DNA from: Thiemannella venezuelensis
Lineage (GTDB): Bacteria > Actinomycetota > Actinomycetes > Streptosporangiales > Streptosporangiaceae
Length of the DNA: 64,000 bases
Assembly: GCF_014203605.1 (NCBI RefSeq)
Contig: NZ_JACHJJ010000002.1
Coordinates: forward strand, 248,001 to 312,000
Reading direction: 5' to 3'
Each line of letters begins with the position of its first letter. Within the stretch, counting starts at the first letter, position 1. Shown here one piece after another: positions 50,725 through 58,046 of this stretch. The position numbers and the translations under genes were made by a program. Under the pieces are notes generated by a model that was not told the origin of the DNA, searched no databases, and saw only the letters and a program-made list of their open reading frames with translations.

Positions 50725-51861
50725 TCAGGACAGGATCGCGCACGTCACCAGGGCCGCGGTCGCGGCGGTCTCGACGAGCGCGCCGAGCACGTCCCCGGTG
50801 ATCCCGCCCAGCCGCCGCACCGCCCTGCGCCGCAGCGCCCACGCGGCCGCCAGGCCCACCGCCACCGCCGGCAGGACCGCCGCCACCGCCGGCAGGACCG
50901 TCACCACCGCGGGGAGGGCGAGGAGCGGTGCCCCGGACAGGCGGAGAGTGCCTTCGGCGAAGGAGACCTCCAGCGCGCCCGCGTATTCCGGGCTCATCCC
51001 CACCCCCTTGAGAGGGGCGTAGGAGCCGTCGTAGACGATGCCGTCCGCTGGGGAGTAGTCCGCGTAGCGGCGGTCGAGGCCGCCGCCGGAAGCGGAGAGC
51101 AGGCCGAGGGCGCCGAGGCAGAACACGAACGTCACGGCGGCCACGCCCGCGAAGGAGAGCGCGGTGGAAGCCAGGGCGGGTCCGCGCCGTACCGTCCCGG
51201 CGACCATGGCGCCCAGCCCGCCGGGCCGGGCGGCGGGCACGCGCTCGCGGCAGGCCCAGGTGAGCGCCAGCCGCCCCGCGACGCAGGCCGTCACCAGCGC
51301 GGGCGGCCCGATTCCCGCCGCCGCGGCCTCCGCCAGCGCCGCCACCTGGACCAGCAGCGTGAGGACCAGCGTCACGACGCCGAAGGGGCCGATGTCGGAG
51401 CGCTTCATGACGTCCAGCGCCCGGTCGGCGGGCCTGCCGCTGCCCAGCCCGTCGGCCAGGTCGGCCAGCCCGTCCAGGTGCAGCGCCCGGGTGAGCAGCG
51501 CCAGCAGGCCCACGGCCAGCGCCGAGGCGAGCAGCGGGGAGACCCCGAGCCGGAGCGCGGCCGCGAGCACGGCCGCCGCGACCCCGCCGAGCAGCGCCCC
51601 CACCAGCGGGGCGAGCGCCATCGCCCGGCCGCCCGCCCGGCGGTCGACCGTGCCCGGCCGTACCGGGAAGACGGTCAGCGTGCCCACCGCCAGCCGGAAC
51701 CCGTCGGCGAGCGTGGACGGGCGGCCGGGGGCGCCGGGCCGCCGCGAAGGCGCGGGCGGGTCCTCCGGGACGCCCGGCCCCTCCGGGCCGTCCGGGTCCT
51801 GCGGTCGCCGCGGGCCGTCCGGGTCGTCCGGCGGGCTCTGCGGGGGCGGTGTCTCGGGCAC
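50725..51861 (-). CDS. cobS: Adenosylcobinamide-GDP ribazoletransferase
   Basis: A 378-residue membrane enzyme joining adenosylcobinamide-GDP to alpha-ribazole in the last step of B12 assembly. The family motifs are LHLDGLADLADGLGSG at about 127-142, MKRSDIGPFGVV, and LGGITGDVLGAL at about 351-362. Two features are odd. The first 50 residues are an almost pure Pro/Asp/Gly extension, and about 55 hydrophilic residues (256-310, with RRYADYSPADGIVYDG) are inserted between the last membrane helices. Typical homologues are about 250 residues. It follows cobU on the same strand by 93 bases. Confidence 0.92.
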   Translation of the reverse strand: MPETPPPQSPPDDPDGPRRPQDPDGPEGPGVPEDPPAPSRRPGAPGRPSTLADGFRLAVGTLTVFPVRPGTVDRRAGGRAMALAPLVGALLGGVAAAVLAAALRLGVSPLLASALAVGLLALLTRALHLDGLADLADGLGSGRPADRALDVMKRSDIGPFGVVTLVLTLLVQVAALAEAAAAGIGPPALVTACVAGRLALTWACRERVPAARPGGLGAMVAGTVRRGPALASTALSFAGVAAVTFVFCLGALGLLSASGGGLDRRYADYSPADGIVYDGSYAPLKGVGMSPEYAGALEVSFAEGTLRLSGAPLLALPAVVTVLPAVAAVLPAVAVGLAAAWALRRRAVRRLGGITGDVLGALVETAATAALVTCAILS

Positions 51862-51954
51862 AAGCGGTGATCGTAGTGCGGAGCCGTCCGGCCGGGTGAA
51901 CGCCTCCGCCGGCGGCGGCCCGGGGCCGGTGACGACCGGCGCGGGCCCGCCCGG

Positions 51955-52929
51955 TCAGACCGGCAGGGGCAGCAGGCGGCCGGCGACGACGAGGGCGACG
52001 TCCTCGGACTCGGCGGCCAGGCGCTGGTTCAGCCGGCCCAGGGCGTCGCGGAAGGCCCGGCCGCTGGAGGTGGCGGGGACCACCCCCAGGCCGACCTCGT
52101 CGGAGACGGCCACCACCCGCGCGCGCGACCCCCGCCACGCGGCCACCAGCTCGTCGCACCGGGCCTCGACCCGCTCGCGGGCCGCCGCGCCGCCCTCCCA
52201 GGCGCCGCACTCGTCGAACACGGCGGTGATCCAGGTGCCGAGCCCGTCGATCAGCAGGGGCGCCCGCGCGCTCCCCAGCAGCCCGGCCAGGTCCGTGGTC
52301 TCGGCCGTCTCCCAGTGCGCGGGGCGGCGCTCCCGGTGGCCGCGGACCCGCGCGAGCCACTCCGGGTCGTCGCCGCCGGACGGGCCGGTCGCCACGTAGA
52401 CGACCTCGGGCTCGGCCAGCAGCCGCAGCTCGGCCTCGGCCGACTTGCCCGACCGCGACCCGCCCAGCAGGAGCGTCCTGCGCGGCGGCGCGGGCCGGGC
52501 GGGCGCGGGCCGGCCGGTGTCGAGCACCGTCCCGTCGGGTACGGCCAGCGCCCCCCACAGCGCCAGCCGCCGCTCCAGTTCCGCCTCGCTCGGCACCCGG
52601 TGGTCGATCCCCACCGCCACGACGCGGGTCCGCTCCCCGGCCAGCCCCTCGCGGCGCAGCTCGCCCAGGCGCTCGGGCCGGTCCAGCACGTCCATCAGGA
52701 CCACGTCGAAGACCCCGCCGCCGCCGGGGAGGAGGCCGGGGACCACGTGGAGCAGGCGGCTCCCGTCGGCGGCGGTGACGGCAGAACCGCCCGGCGGGAG
52801 CATCCGGCCGTCGACGGCGATCCTGGCGGGACGGCGGTGGCCGGCGGGCAGGCGGGCGCAGGAGGCGCAGCCGCACCCCGGGACGGGCCAGCCGTACGGC
52901 CCGGCGGTGCCTTCGAACAGGACTTTCAC
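51955..52929 (-). CDS. cobU: Adenosylcobinamide kinase/guanylyltransferase with extra N-terminal domain
   Basis: 324 residues. The C-terminal half is CobU: the P-loop LLLGGSRSGKSAEAE at about 155-168, VYVATG, the HRERRPAHWETAE motif with the guanylylated His, LLIDGLGTWITA and VSDEVGLGVVP. The first 145 residues form a separate domain beginning KVLFEGTAGPYGWPVPGCGCASC, a degenerate metallo-beta-lactamase-like region also seen fused to CobU in streptomycetes. The enzyme phosphorylates and then guanylylates adenosylcobinamide for CobS. I saw no cobalamin riboswitch upstream. Confidence 0.92.
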   Translation of the reverse strand: MKVLFEGTAGPYGWPVPGCGCASCARLPAGHRRPARIAVDGRMLPPGGSAVTAADGSRLLHVVPGLLPGGGGVFDVVLMDVLDRPERLGELRREGLAGERTRVVAVGIDHRVPSEAELERRLALWGALAVPDGTVLDTGRPAPARPAPPRRTLLLGGSRSGKSAEAELRLLAEPEVVYVATGPSGGDDPEWLARVRGHRERRPAHWETAETTDLAGLLGSARAPLLIDGLGTWITAVFDECGAWEGGAAARERVEARCDELVAAWRGSRARVVAVSDEVGLGVVPATSSGRAFRDALGRLNQRLAAESEDVALVVAGRLLPLPV

Positions 52930-53082
52930 CCTGAAAGGGTCGCACGGTCCGGGGCCTGCGTGATCAGGAGGCGAAACGCGGGCAGCATGATCCGGCGGGA
53001 CCCGTCCGGGGCCCGCGGAGATAGTAAGGTTCGCTGAGCCGTCGAGGGCGGTGGCGGGAACCCGCGAGAAGGGGCGTGTGGC

Positions 53083-53289
53083 ATGACGTGGCGCTGGCGT
53101 TACGAGAACGCGGACGGTGGCGAGGTCACCGGAGGAGTCCTGCAGGGCGACACGTTCTCGAACCAGGCCGACGCGGAGTCCTGGCTGGGTGAGAACTGGC
53201 GCGAGCTGCTGGAGTCCGGAGTCGAGAGGGTCACCCTCCTGGAGGACGACCGGCCCGAGTACGAGGGGATGTCCCTGCGTCCCGAATGA
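53083..53289 (+). CDS. Small conserved actinobacterial protein
   Basis: 68 residues, acidic, with a pattern I have seen in short actinobacterial proteins: WRWRYENADGGEV, FSNQADAESWLGENWRELL and a closing VERVTLLEDDRPEYEGMSLRPE. No domain with known function is visible, and there is no signal or membrane segment. The ATG has a GAAGGGG-like site about 15 bases upstream. It stands alone and ends before a bidirectional hairpin. Confidence 0.75.
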   Translation: MTWRWRYENADGGEVTGGVLQGDTFSNQADAESWLGENWRELLESGVERVTLLEDDRPEYEGMSLRPE

Positions 53290-53317
53290 CCCCTTCCGGG
53301 CCTCCCGGACGGGAGGG

Positions 53318-53347
53318 TCCGGGTCCCTCCGCGGAGAGGGACCCGGA
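53318..53347. terminator. Bidirectional hairpin between convergent genes
   Basis: A 12-bp stem (TCCGGGTCCCTC with its complement) around CGCGGA. A smaller hairpin (CCTCCCG-ga-CGGGAGG, 53301-53316) lies beside it. Together they separate the small gene from the convergent aldo/keto reductase gene. Confidence 0.6.
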
Positions 53348-53364
53348 GAGCCCGCGGGGCCCGG

Positions 53365-54363
53365 CTACGGGCGCTTGGCGGGGCTGACGGTCTTGGCCGG
53401 GTCCCGCTCGACGATCGGGTCCAGCACGGCGTCGATCCTCTTCATCACCTCGGCGTCCAGCTTCACCCCGGCGGCCCGGACGTTGTCGCGGACCTGCTCG
53501 GGCTTGGTGGCGCCGACGATGGCCGAGGCCACGTTCGGGTTCTGCAGCACCCACGCCACCGCGAGCTGGGCCATGGTGAGGCCGAGGTCGGCGGCGATCG
53601 GCTTCAGCTCCTGCACGCGGGTGAGCACGTCGTCGGTGAGCATCCGGGAGATGAAGTTGCCCCCGGTCGGGTCGGTGGCCCGGGAGCCGGCGGGCGGCGG
53701 CCGGCCGGGCAGGTACTTGCCGGTGAGCACGCCCTGCGCGATCGGGGACCAGACGATCTGGCTGAGACCCTCCTTCTCGCACAGCGGCACGACCTCGGAC
53801 TCGATGACCCGCCACAGCATGGAGTACTGCGGCTGGTTGGAGACCAGGCGGTCGAAGCCCATCTCGTCGGCGATCTTCAGGGCGGCGGCGATCTGCTCGG
53901 CGTTCCACTCGCTGACGCCGACGTAGAGGACCTTGCCCTGCCGTACGAGGTCGTCGAAGGTCTTGAGGGTCTCCTCGAGGGGGGTCTCCACGTCGAAGCG
54001 GTGGGCCTGGTAGAGGTCGACGTAGTCGGTCTGCAGGCGGCGCAGCGAGCCGTTGACCGACTCGGTGATGTGCTTGCGGGACAGCCCGCGGTCGTTGGGG
54101 CCGGAGCCCGTCGGCCAGTAGACCTTGGTGAAGATCTCCAGCGACTCGCGGCGGACGCCCTTGAGGGCGCGGCCGAGCACCTCCTCGGCCCTGGTGCCGG
54201 CGTAGACGTCGGCCGTGTCGAAGGTGGTGATCCCCTCGTCGAGCGCCGCCTTCACGCATTCCTTGGCGGCGTCCTCCTCGACCTGGGAGCCGTGCGTGAT
54301 CCAGTTGCCGTAGCTGATCTCGCTGACCATGAGACCGCTGCGGCCAAGGTGACGGAATTCCAT
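53365..54363 (-). CDS. Aldo/keto reductase
   Basis: A 332-residue NADPH-dependent oxidoreductase of the voltage-gated potassium channel beta-subunit-like (AKR6/YghZ) group. Motifs are FDTADVYAGTRAEEVLGRAL with catalytic Asp and Tyr, FTKVYWPTGSGPNDRGLSRKHI with Lys, DLYQAHRFD with His, and NPNVASAIVGATKPEQV near the cofactor site. The carbonyl substrate is unknown. It has no operon partner; the next gene upstream is divergent with a 55-base gap. Confidence 0.94.
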   Translation of the reverse strand: MEFRHLGRSGLMVSEISYGNWITHGSQVEEDAAKECVKAALDEGITTFDTADVYAGTRAEEVLGRALKGVRRESLEIFTKVYWPTGSGPNDRGLSRKHITESVNGSLRRLQTDYVDLYQAHRFDVETPLEETLKTFDDLVRQGKVLYVGVSEWNAEQIAAALKIADEMGFDRLVSNQPQYSMLWRVIESEVVPLCEKEGLSQIVWSPIAQGVLTGKYLPGRPPPAGSRATDPTGGNFISRMLTDDVLTRVQELKPIAADLGLTMAQLAVAWVLQNPNVASAIVGATKPEQVRDNVRAAGVKLDAEVMKRIDAVLDPIVERDPAKTVSPAKRP

Positions 54364-54418
54364 GCTCCGACCCTAGTAGGTGTCCTGGTGTGGGCTGATC
54401 CGGGATACTCTGCCCGGC

Positions 54419-55738
54419 GTGTTGCGGTTGATCGGTTCTCGGCGGGTACGGCTCGCGCTCGCGGCCGTCGTGGTGGTGGCGGCGGTCGCGGTGGCGGTGC
54501 TCAGGTTCCGGCGCGGCCCCGCCCCCTCGGGACCGGTGTCCGGGGCGGCGGGGAACGGGGAGGCCCCGCGGGGCTCCGATGCGCAGGCGTCCGGGGTACG
54601 GGCGTCCGGTGCGCGGGCGTCCCGGGAGGCGGCGGCCGCGGCGCCGTGGCCGCCCGTCCCGGTCCTCGGCATCCCGACGGACGCCGACCTCGCGCGCTAC
54701 GCCGCCGCGCCGTACGAGCCGGGGGAGCTCCCGCCGCCGCGACCGCCGCTGGACGAGGCGGCCCGCCGCCGCGTGGTCCGCTGGGGGGCGGCGGCGATCG
54801 CGCTGTGCGTGCTGGTCTTCGCCGCCCAGGCGCTGGAGACGGCGGTCTTCTCCGACGAGACGGCCACCGGGCCCGAGTACACGGAGGAGCACGTCTACCC
54901 GGAGGACCTGCAGGACCTCTTCGCCGATCGCGACTGCACGCCGCCCACGAGGGAGGCCGGCGGCATGCTCCGCACCTTCTGCGTCGCGGTGGTGGAGCGG
55001 ACGCCGCCCGCATCCGGGGACGGCGACGTCCCGGAGGACTCGGCCCCGCAGGCCGAGGACCTCTCCGCCGCCGCCCGCGGTGAGGCGGCGGAGCCGTCCG
55101 GCACCGCGCCCGACGAGGACTGCCGGCCGGGGACGGGGACCCCGGCGGTGCGGAAGGTGAACCCGAGGGTGACCCGGGCGGTGAACCGGCAGTGGGCGCG
55201 GATCGAGAGGTGGCTCAGGGCCAACGCGCCCGGGAGCCACCGCACGCTCGCCCCGCCCGCCCGCGCCCGGACGATCGCGGTCGCCGAGGCGCAGATGGGC
55301 CTGCGCTTCCCCGACGACCTTCGGGCCTCTCTGCTGCGGCACAACGGATCCGTTCACGCCGGCAGGGTCTGGGGGTTCGGGTTCCTCATGAACGAGAGCC
55401 TGGGGGTGCGAGCGATCCGCGACACCTGGCGGGGGCTGTGCGAGACCGACGCCGGCGACGGCGCGGACGACCCGCGCTCGGACTGGTGGGACGGCCGCAT
55501 GATCCCGGTCGGCTCGGACGGGCTGGGAAACCACCTGGTGGTCGACTCGGTCCGGCGCGACGTCGGCGGCACCGACCACGAGGGGTCCATGGACTTCGCG
55601 CCGGGCGGCGTGCGGATCCGCTCCTACCACGCGCTGCTGAAGCTGACCGCGGACGCGCTGGAGCGCGGCGGATCCATCGGGTTCTGGAAGCCCGTGGTCG
55701 TCGGCGGCGAGCTCGACTGGACGGTGGCCGACGGCTGA
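54419..55738 (+). CDS. Membrane-anchored SMI1/KNR4 (SUKH) domain protein
   Basis: About 439 residues. A first membrane helix (VRLALAAVVVVAAVAVAVLRF) and a second at about 125-145 (AAIALCVLVFAAQALETAVF) enclose a Pro/Ala-rich loop. The C-terminal third is a SUKH domain: ERWLRANAPGSHRTLAPPARARTIAVAEAQMGLRFPDDLRASLLRHNGS, then MIPVGSDGLGNHLVVD. SUKH proteins often act as immunity factors against contact-dependent or polymorphic toxins, but no toxin gene is adjacent. The GTG at 54419 fits a GATACT box ten bases upstream, suggesting a leaderless message; a GTG at 54380 adds 13 residues. Confidence 0.8.
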   Translation: MLRLIGSRRVRLALAAVVVVAAVAVAVLRFRRGPAPSGPVSGAAGNGEAPRGSDAQASGVRASGARASREAAAAAPWPPVPVLGIPTDADLARYAAAPYEPGELPPPRPPLDEAARRRVVRWGAAAIALCVLVFAAQALETAVFSDETATGPEYTEEHVYPEDLQDLFADRDCTPPTREAGGMLRTFCVAVVERTPPASGDGDVPEDSAPQAEDLSAAARGEAAEPSGTAPDEDCRPGTGTPAVRKVNPRVTRAVNRQWARIERWLRANAPGSHRTLAPPARARTIAVAEAQMGLRFPDDLRASLLRHNGSVHAGRVWGFGFLMNESLGVRAIRDTWRGLCETDAGDGADDPRSDWWDGRMIPVGSDGLGNHLVVDSVRRDVGGTDHEGSMDFAPGGVRIRSYHALLKLTADALERGGSIGFWKPVVVGGELDWTVADG

Positions 55739-55823
55739 CGGCCCGGCCGCCGGGGCGGGGCGGGGCGCGCCGTGCCGTACGGCGGGCGGCGCGGCACCGG
55801 ACCGCGGGACCGCCCGGACGGAG

Positions 55824-55852
55824 AAACCCCGCGCCCGAGGGACGCGGGGTTT
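55824..55852. terminator. Hairpin between SUKH and DUF3043 genes
   Basis: AAACCCCGCG pairs with CGCGGGGTTT around a nine-base loop. The A and T ends give a short U-run in both directions, and it lies between convergent stops. Confidence 0.65.
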
Positions 55853-55862
55853 CCGGGAGGAC

Positions 55863-56471
55863 CTACTTCTTCGGCGGGACGGGCTTGCCGCCGGGGAGGA
55901 ACTGGGGCGGCGGGAAGCGCAGCTTGCGGATCTGCAGCGCGCGCATGGCCGCGTAGAAGCCGACGCCCTTGAGGCTCTCGCCGGGGAACTTCTCGGCCGC
56001 GAGCTTCTTGACCTTCCAGGACACCCAGATCGAGGTGAACAGGACGCCGACCATCATGAGCGGCCAGCCGACGACGATCACGGCCTCGTAGACGTAGCGC
56101 TGGACCTGCGGGGGGAAGGGGATCCACGTGAACAGCAGGATCACCAGCGAGAACGGCAGGAAGTACTGGCTGACCAGGCGGCGGGAGTCGACCCAGTCCC
56201 GGGCGAACCTGCGCGCCGGGCCCCGGTCGCGTGCCGGGAAGTAGCGCTCGTCGCCGCGCATCATGCCCTCGCGCGCCTTCGCCCGGTCGGAGGCCTGGCG
56301 CTCGCGGAGCTGCTTGTAGGCCTCCTTGCGGTTCTGCGGGGCGTTCACCGGCTGGCGGCGGCGGCCCTCGGCGTCCCTGCGCTTGGGGGTGGGGCGTCCC
56401 TTGCCCGCGGGCTTGGGATCGGTGGCGGTGGCGGGGGCGTCGTCCGCGGCGGCATGGGTACGTCGGAACAC
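55863..56471 (-). CDS. DUF3043-family membrane protein
   Basis: 202 residues. A basic, Lys/Arg-rich N-terminus (KGRPTPKRRDAEGRRRQPV) leads to the family signature AREGMMRGDERYFPARDRGPARRFARDWVDSRR, then two membrane helices (YFLPFSLVILLFTWI and VYEAVIVVGWPLMMVGVLF). The family is confined to actinobacteria and its function is not known. The GTG start has a weak ribosome site. It is divergent from pspA. Confidence 0.94.
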   Translation of the reverse strand: MFRRTHAAADDAPATATDPKPAGKGRPTPKRRDAEGRRRQPVNAPQNRKEAYKQLRERQASDRAKAREGMMRGDERYFPARDRGPARRFARDWVDSRRLVSQYFLPFSLVILLFTWIPFPPQVQRYVYEAVIVVGWPLMMVGVLFTSIWVSWKVKKLAAEKFPGESLKGVGFYAAMRALQIRKLRFPPPQFLPGGKPVPPKK

Positions 56472-56617
56472 AACGTCAGCCTACCGGGACTGCAACTTAG
56501 TGACGCCCCCGTGCGTTATGCGTAGGGTGAACCCATGTGGATCCGCCGCTTTTTCCGGGGAGACGGAAACACTGGGGAGACCCGGAGCGCATTTGAAGAA
56601 GGGGACGGCCGACGCGC

Positions 56618-57451
56618 ATGAGCGTGATGAAGAGACTTTCCATGATCTTTAAGTCCAAGGCGAACAACGCCTTGGACAAGATGGAGGATCCGCGCGAGAC
56701 CCTGGACTACTCCTATCAGCGGCAGCTGGAGCTGCTGCAGAAGGTGCGCCGGGGCGTGGCCGACGTGGCGACCTCGCGCAAGCGGGTCGAGCTGCAGATC
56801 AACCAGATCGAGGCGCAGGCGCGCAAGCTTGAGGACCAGGGCCGCAAGGCGCTCGGGGTCGGCCGCGAGGACCTGGCCCGCGAGGCGCTGACCCGCCGCA
56901 GCAGCCTGCAGACCCAGATCGCGGACCTGCGTGTGCAGCATGACAACCTGCAGGCCGAGGAGGAGAAGCTCACCACCGCCTCGCACCGCCTGCAGGCCAA
57001 GGTCGACTCCTTCCGCACCCGCAAGGAGACCATCAAGGCCACTTACACGGCCGCCGAGGCGCAGACGCGGATCAACGAGGCCTTCTCCGGGATCTCCGAG
57101 GAGATGGGCGACGTCGGCCTGGCGATCCAGCGCGCCGAGGACAAGACCGCGCAGATGCAGGCGCGGGCCGGCGCCATCGACGAGCTGCTCGCGAGCGGTG
57201 CGCTCGACGACTTCAGCGGCTCGCGCGGCGACGACATCCAGGCGGAGCTCGACCGCATGGGCGGCGGCCGGGACGTGGAGCTGGAGATCGCCCGGATGAA
57301 GGCGGAGCTTGGGCAGGGACCGGCGCCGCAGAGCGCGATCACGCCCGGCCAGCCCCAGCAGCAGCCGCAGGCCGAGCCGTACCAGGAGCCCTACCAGCAG
57401 CCGCAGTCGCAGCCGACGCAGCAGTACCGCCAGCCGGGGGAGGGACAGTGA
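56618..57451 (+). CDS. pspA: PspA/IM30-family membrane stress protein
   Basis: 277 residues, almost entirely coiled coil: KRLSMIFKSKANNALDKMEDPRETLDYSY, then long heptads through ALTRRSSLQTQIADLRVQHDNL and INEAFSGISEEMGDVGLAIQRAEDKTAQMQARAGAIDELLASGALDD. A Gln/Pro-rich tail ends the protein (about 245-277). PspA forms scaffolds on the inner face of the membrane under envelope stress. Its stop overlaps the GTG of pspAA by four bases, so the two are coupled. Confidence 0.95.
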   Translation: MSVMKRLSMIFKSKANNALDKMEDPRETLDYSYQRQLELLQKVRRGVADVATSRKRVELQINQIEAQARKLEDQGRKALGVGREDLAREALTRRSSLQTQIADLRVQHDNLQAEEEKLTTASHRLQAKVDSFRTRKETIKATYTAAEAQTRINEAFSGISEEMGDVGLAIQRAEDKTAQMQARAGAIDELLASGALDDFSGSRGDDIQAELDRMGGGRDVELEIARMKAELGQGPAPQSAITPGQPQQQPQAEPYQEPYQQPQSQPTQQYRQPGEGQ

Positions 57452-57726
57452 TCGTTCGCATCATGGGCGAGGGCCAGGTCGAGATCGCCGCGGGCGACCT
57501 CGTCGTCCTCAACGACCTGGACGGGCAGCTGGAGGCCGCGATCGAGGCCGGGGAGGAGGAGGCGTTCCGCGCCCGGCTGCACGCCCTGCTGGACCAGGTC
57601 CGGCTCGTCGGCAAGGCGCTTCCCGACGAGAGCCTGGAGCCCTCGGAGCTCATCCTGCCCCCGGCCGACGCCTCGATGGAGGAGGTCCGGGAGATGCTCG
57701 GCGACGAGGGCCTGATCCCCGGATAG
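57448..57726 (+). CDS. pspAA: PspA-associated protein PspAA
   Basis: 92 residues of the PspAA domain: IVRIMGEGQVEIAAGDLVVLNDLDGQLEAAIEAGEEEAFRARLHALLDQVRLVG, closing with LILPPADASMEEVREMLGDEGLIPG. It is a small partner found fused or adjacent to PspA in actinobacteria. It is thought to modulate PspA; the mechanism is not known. The GTG overlaps the pspA stop by four bases. A textbook terminator follows. Confidence 0.93.
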   Translation: MIVRIMGEGQVEIAAGDLVVLNDLDGQLEAAIEAGEEEAFRARLHALLDQVRLVGKALPDESLEPSELILPPADASMEEVREMLGDEGLIPG

Positions 57727-57762
57727 GGCGAGGCCGGCTCCTCCCTGCGCGCGCCGTACGGC

Positions 57763-57805
57763 ACAGGCCTGGTCTGTCCGGACCGGGCCTGTATGTCGGT
57801 TTTTT
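57763..57805 (+). terminator. Intrinsic terminator of the psp operon
   Basis: ACAGGCCTGGTC pairs with GACCGGGCCTGT, with one mismatch, around TGTCCG. A T-run at 57800-57805 follows. It is 37 bases past the pspAA stop. The DNA from 57806 to 58046 up to the kinase gene includes the kinase promoter region, with no clear boxes seen. Confidence 0.8.
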
Positions 57806-58046
57806 GTTGATATGACGCAAGTCGTGATGTGCGGGTGTTGTGTTCTGTCCCCGCGCCGACCCTCCGCCCTCGGGGAAGAGGGCTTCCCGCTCCAGACCGG
57901 GGCGGACGACGGCCGAGCCCTGGCTGATGCCCTTTTCGGGACGCGGTGAAACGCCATCGGGGAAGCGATTCCCCGATGGGGCGAACTCGGCAGTACCCTC
58001 GCTAGATCTGACGGGACAGAAAAATCCCTAAACGGAGGGTTTCGTT

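Noticed and set aside
52930-53082. A possible cobalamin riboswitch upstream of cobU
   Set aside because: I found no conserved B12-box-like core or paired structure there by eye.
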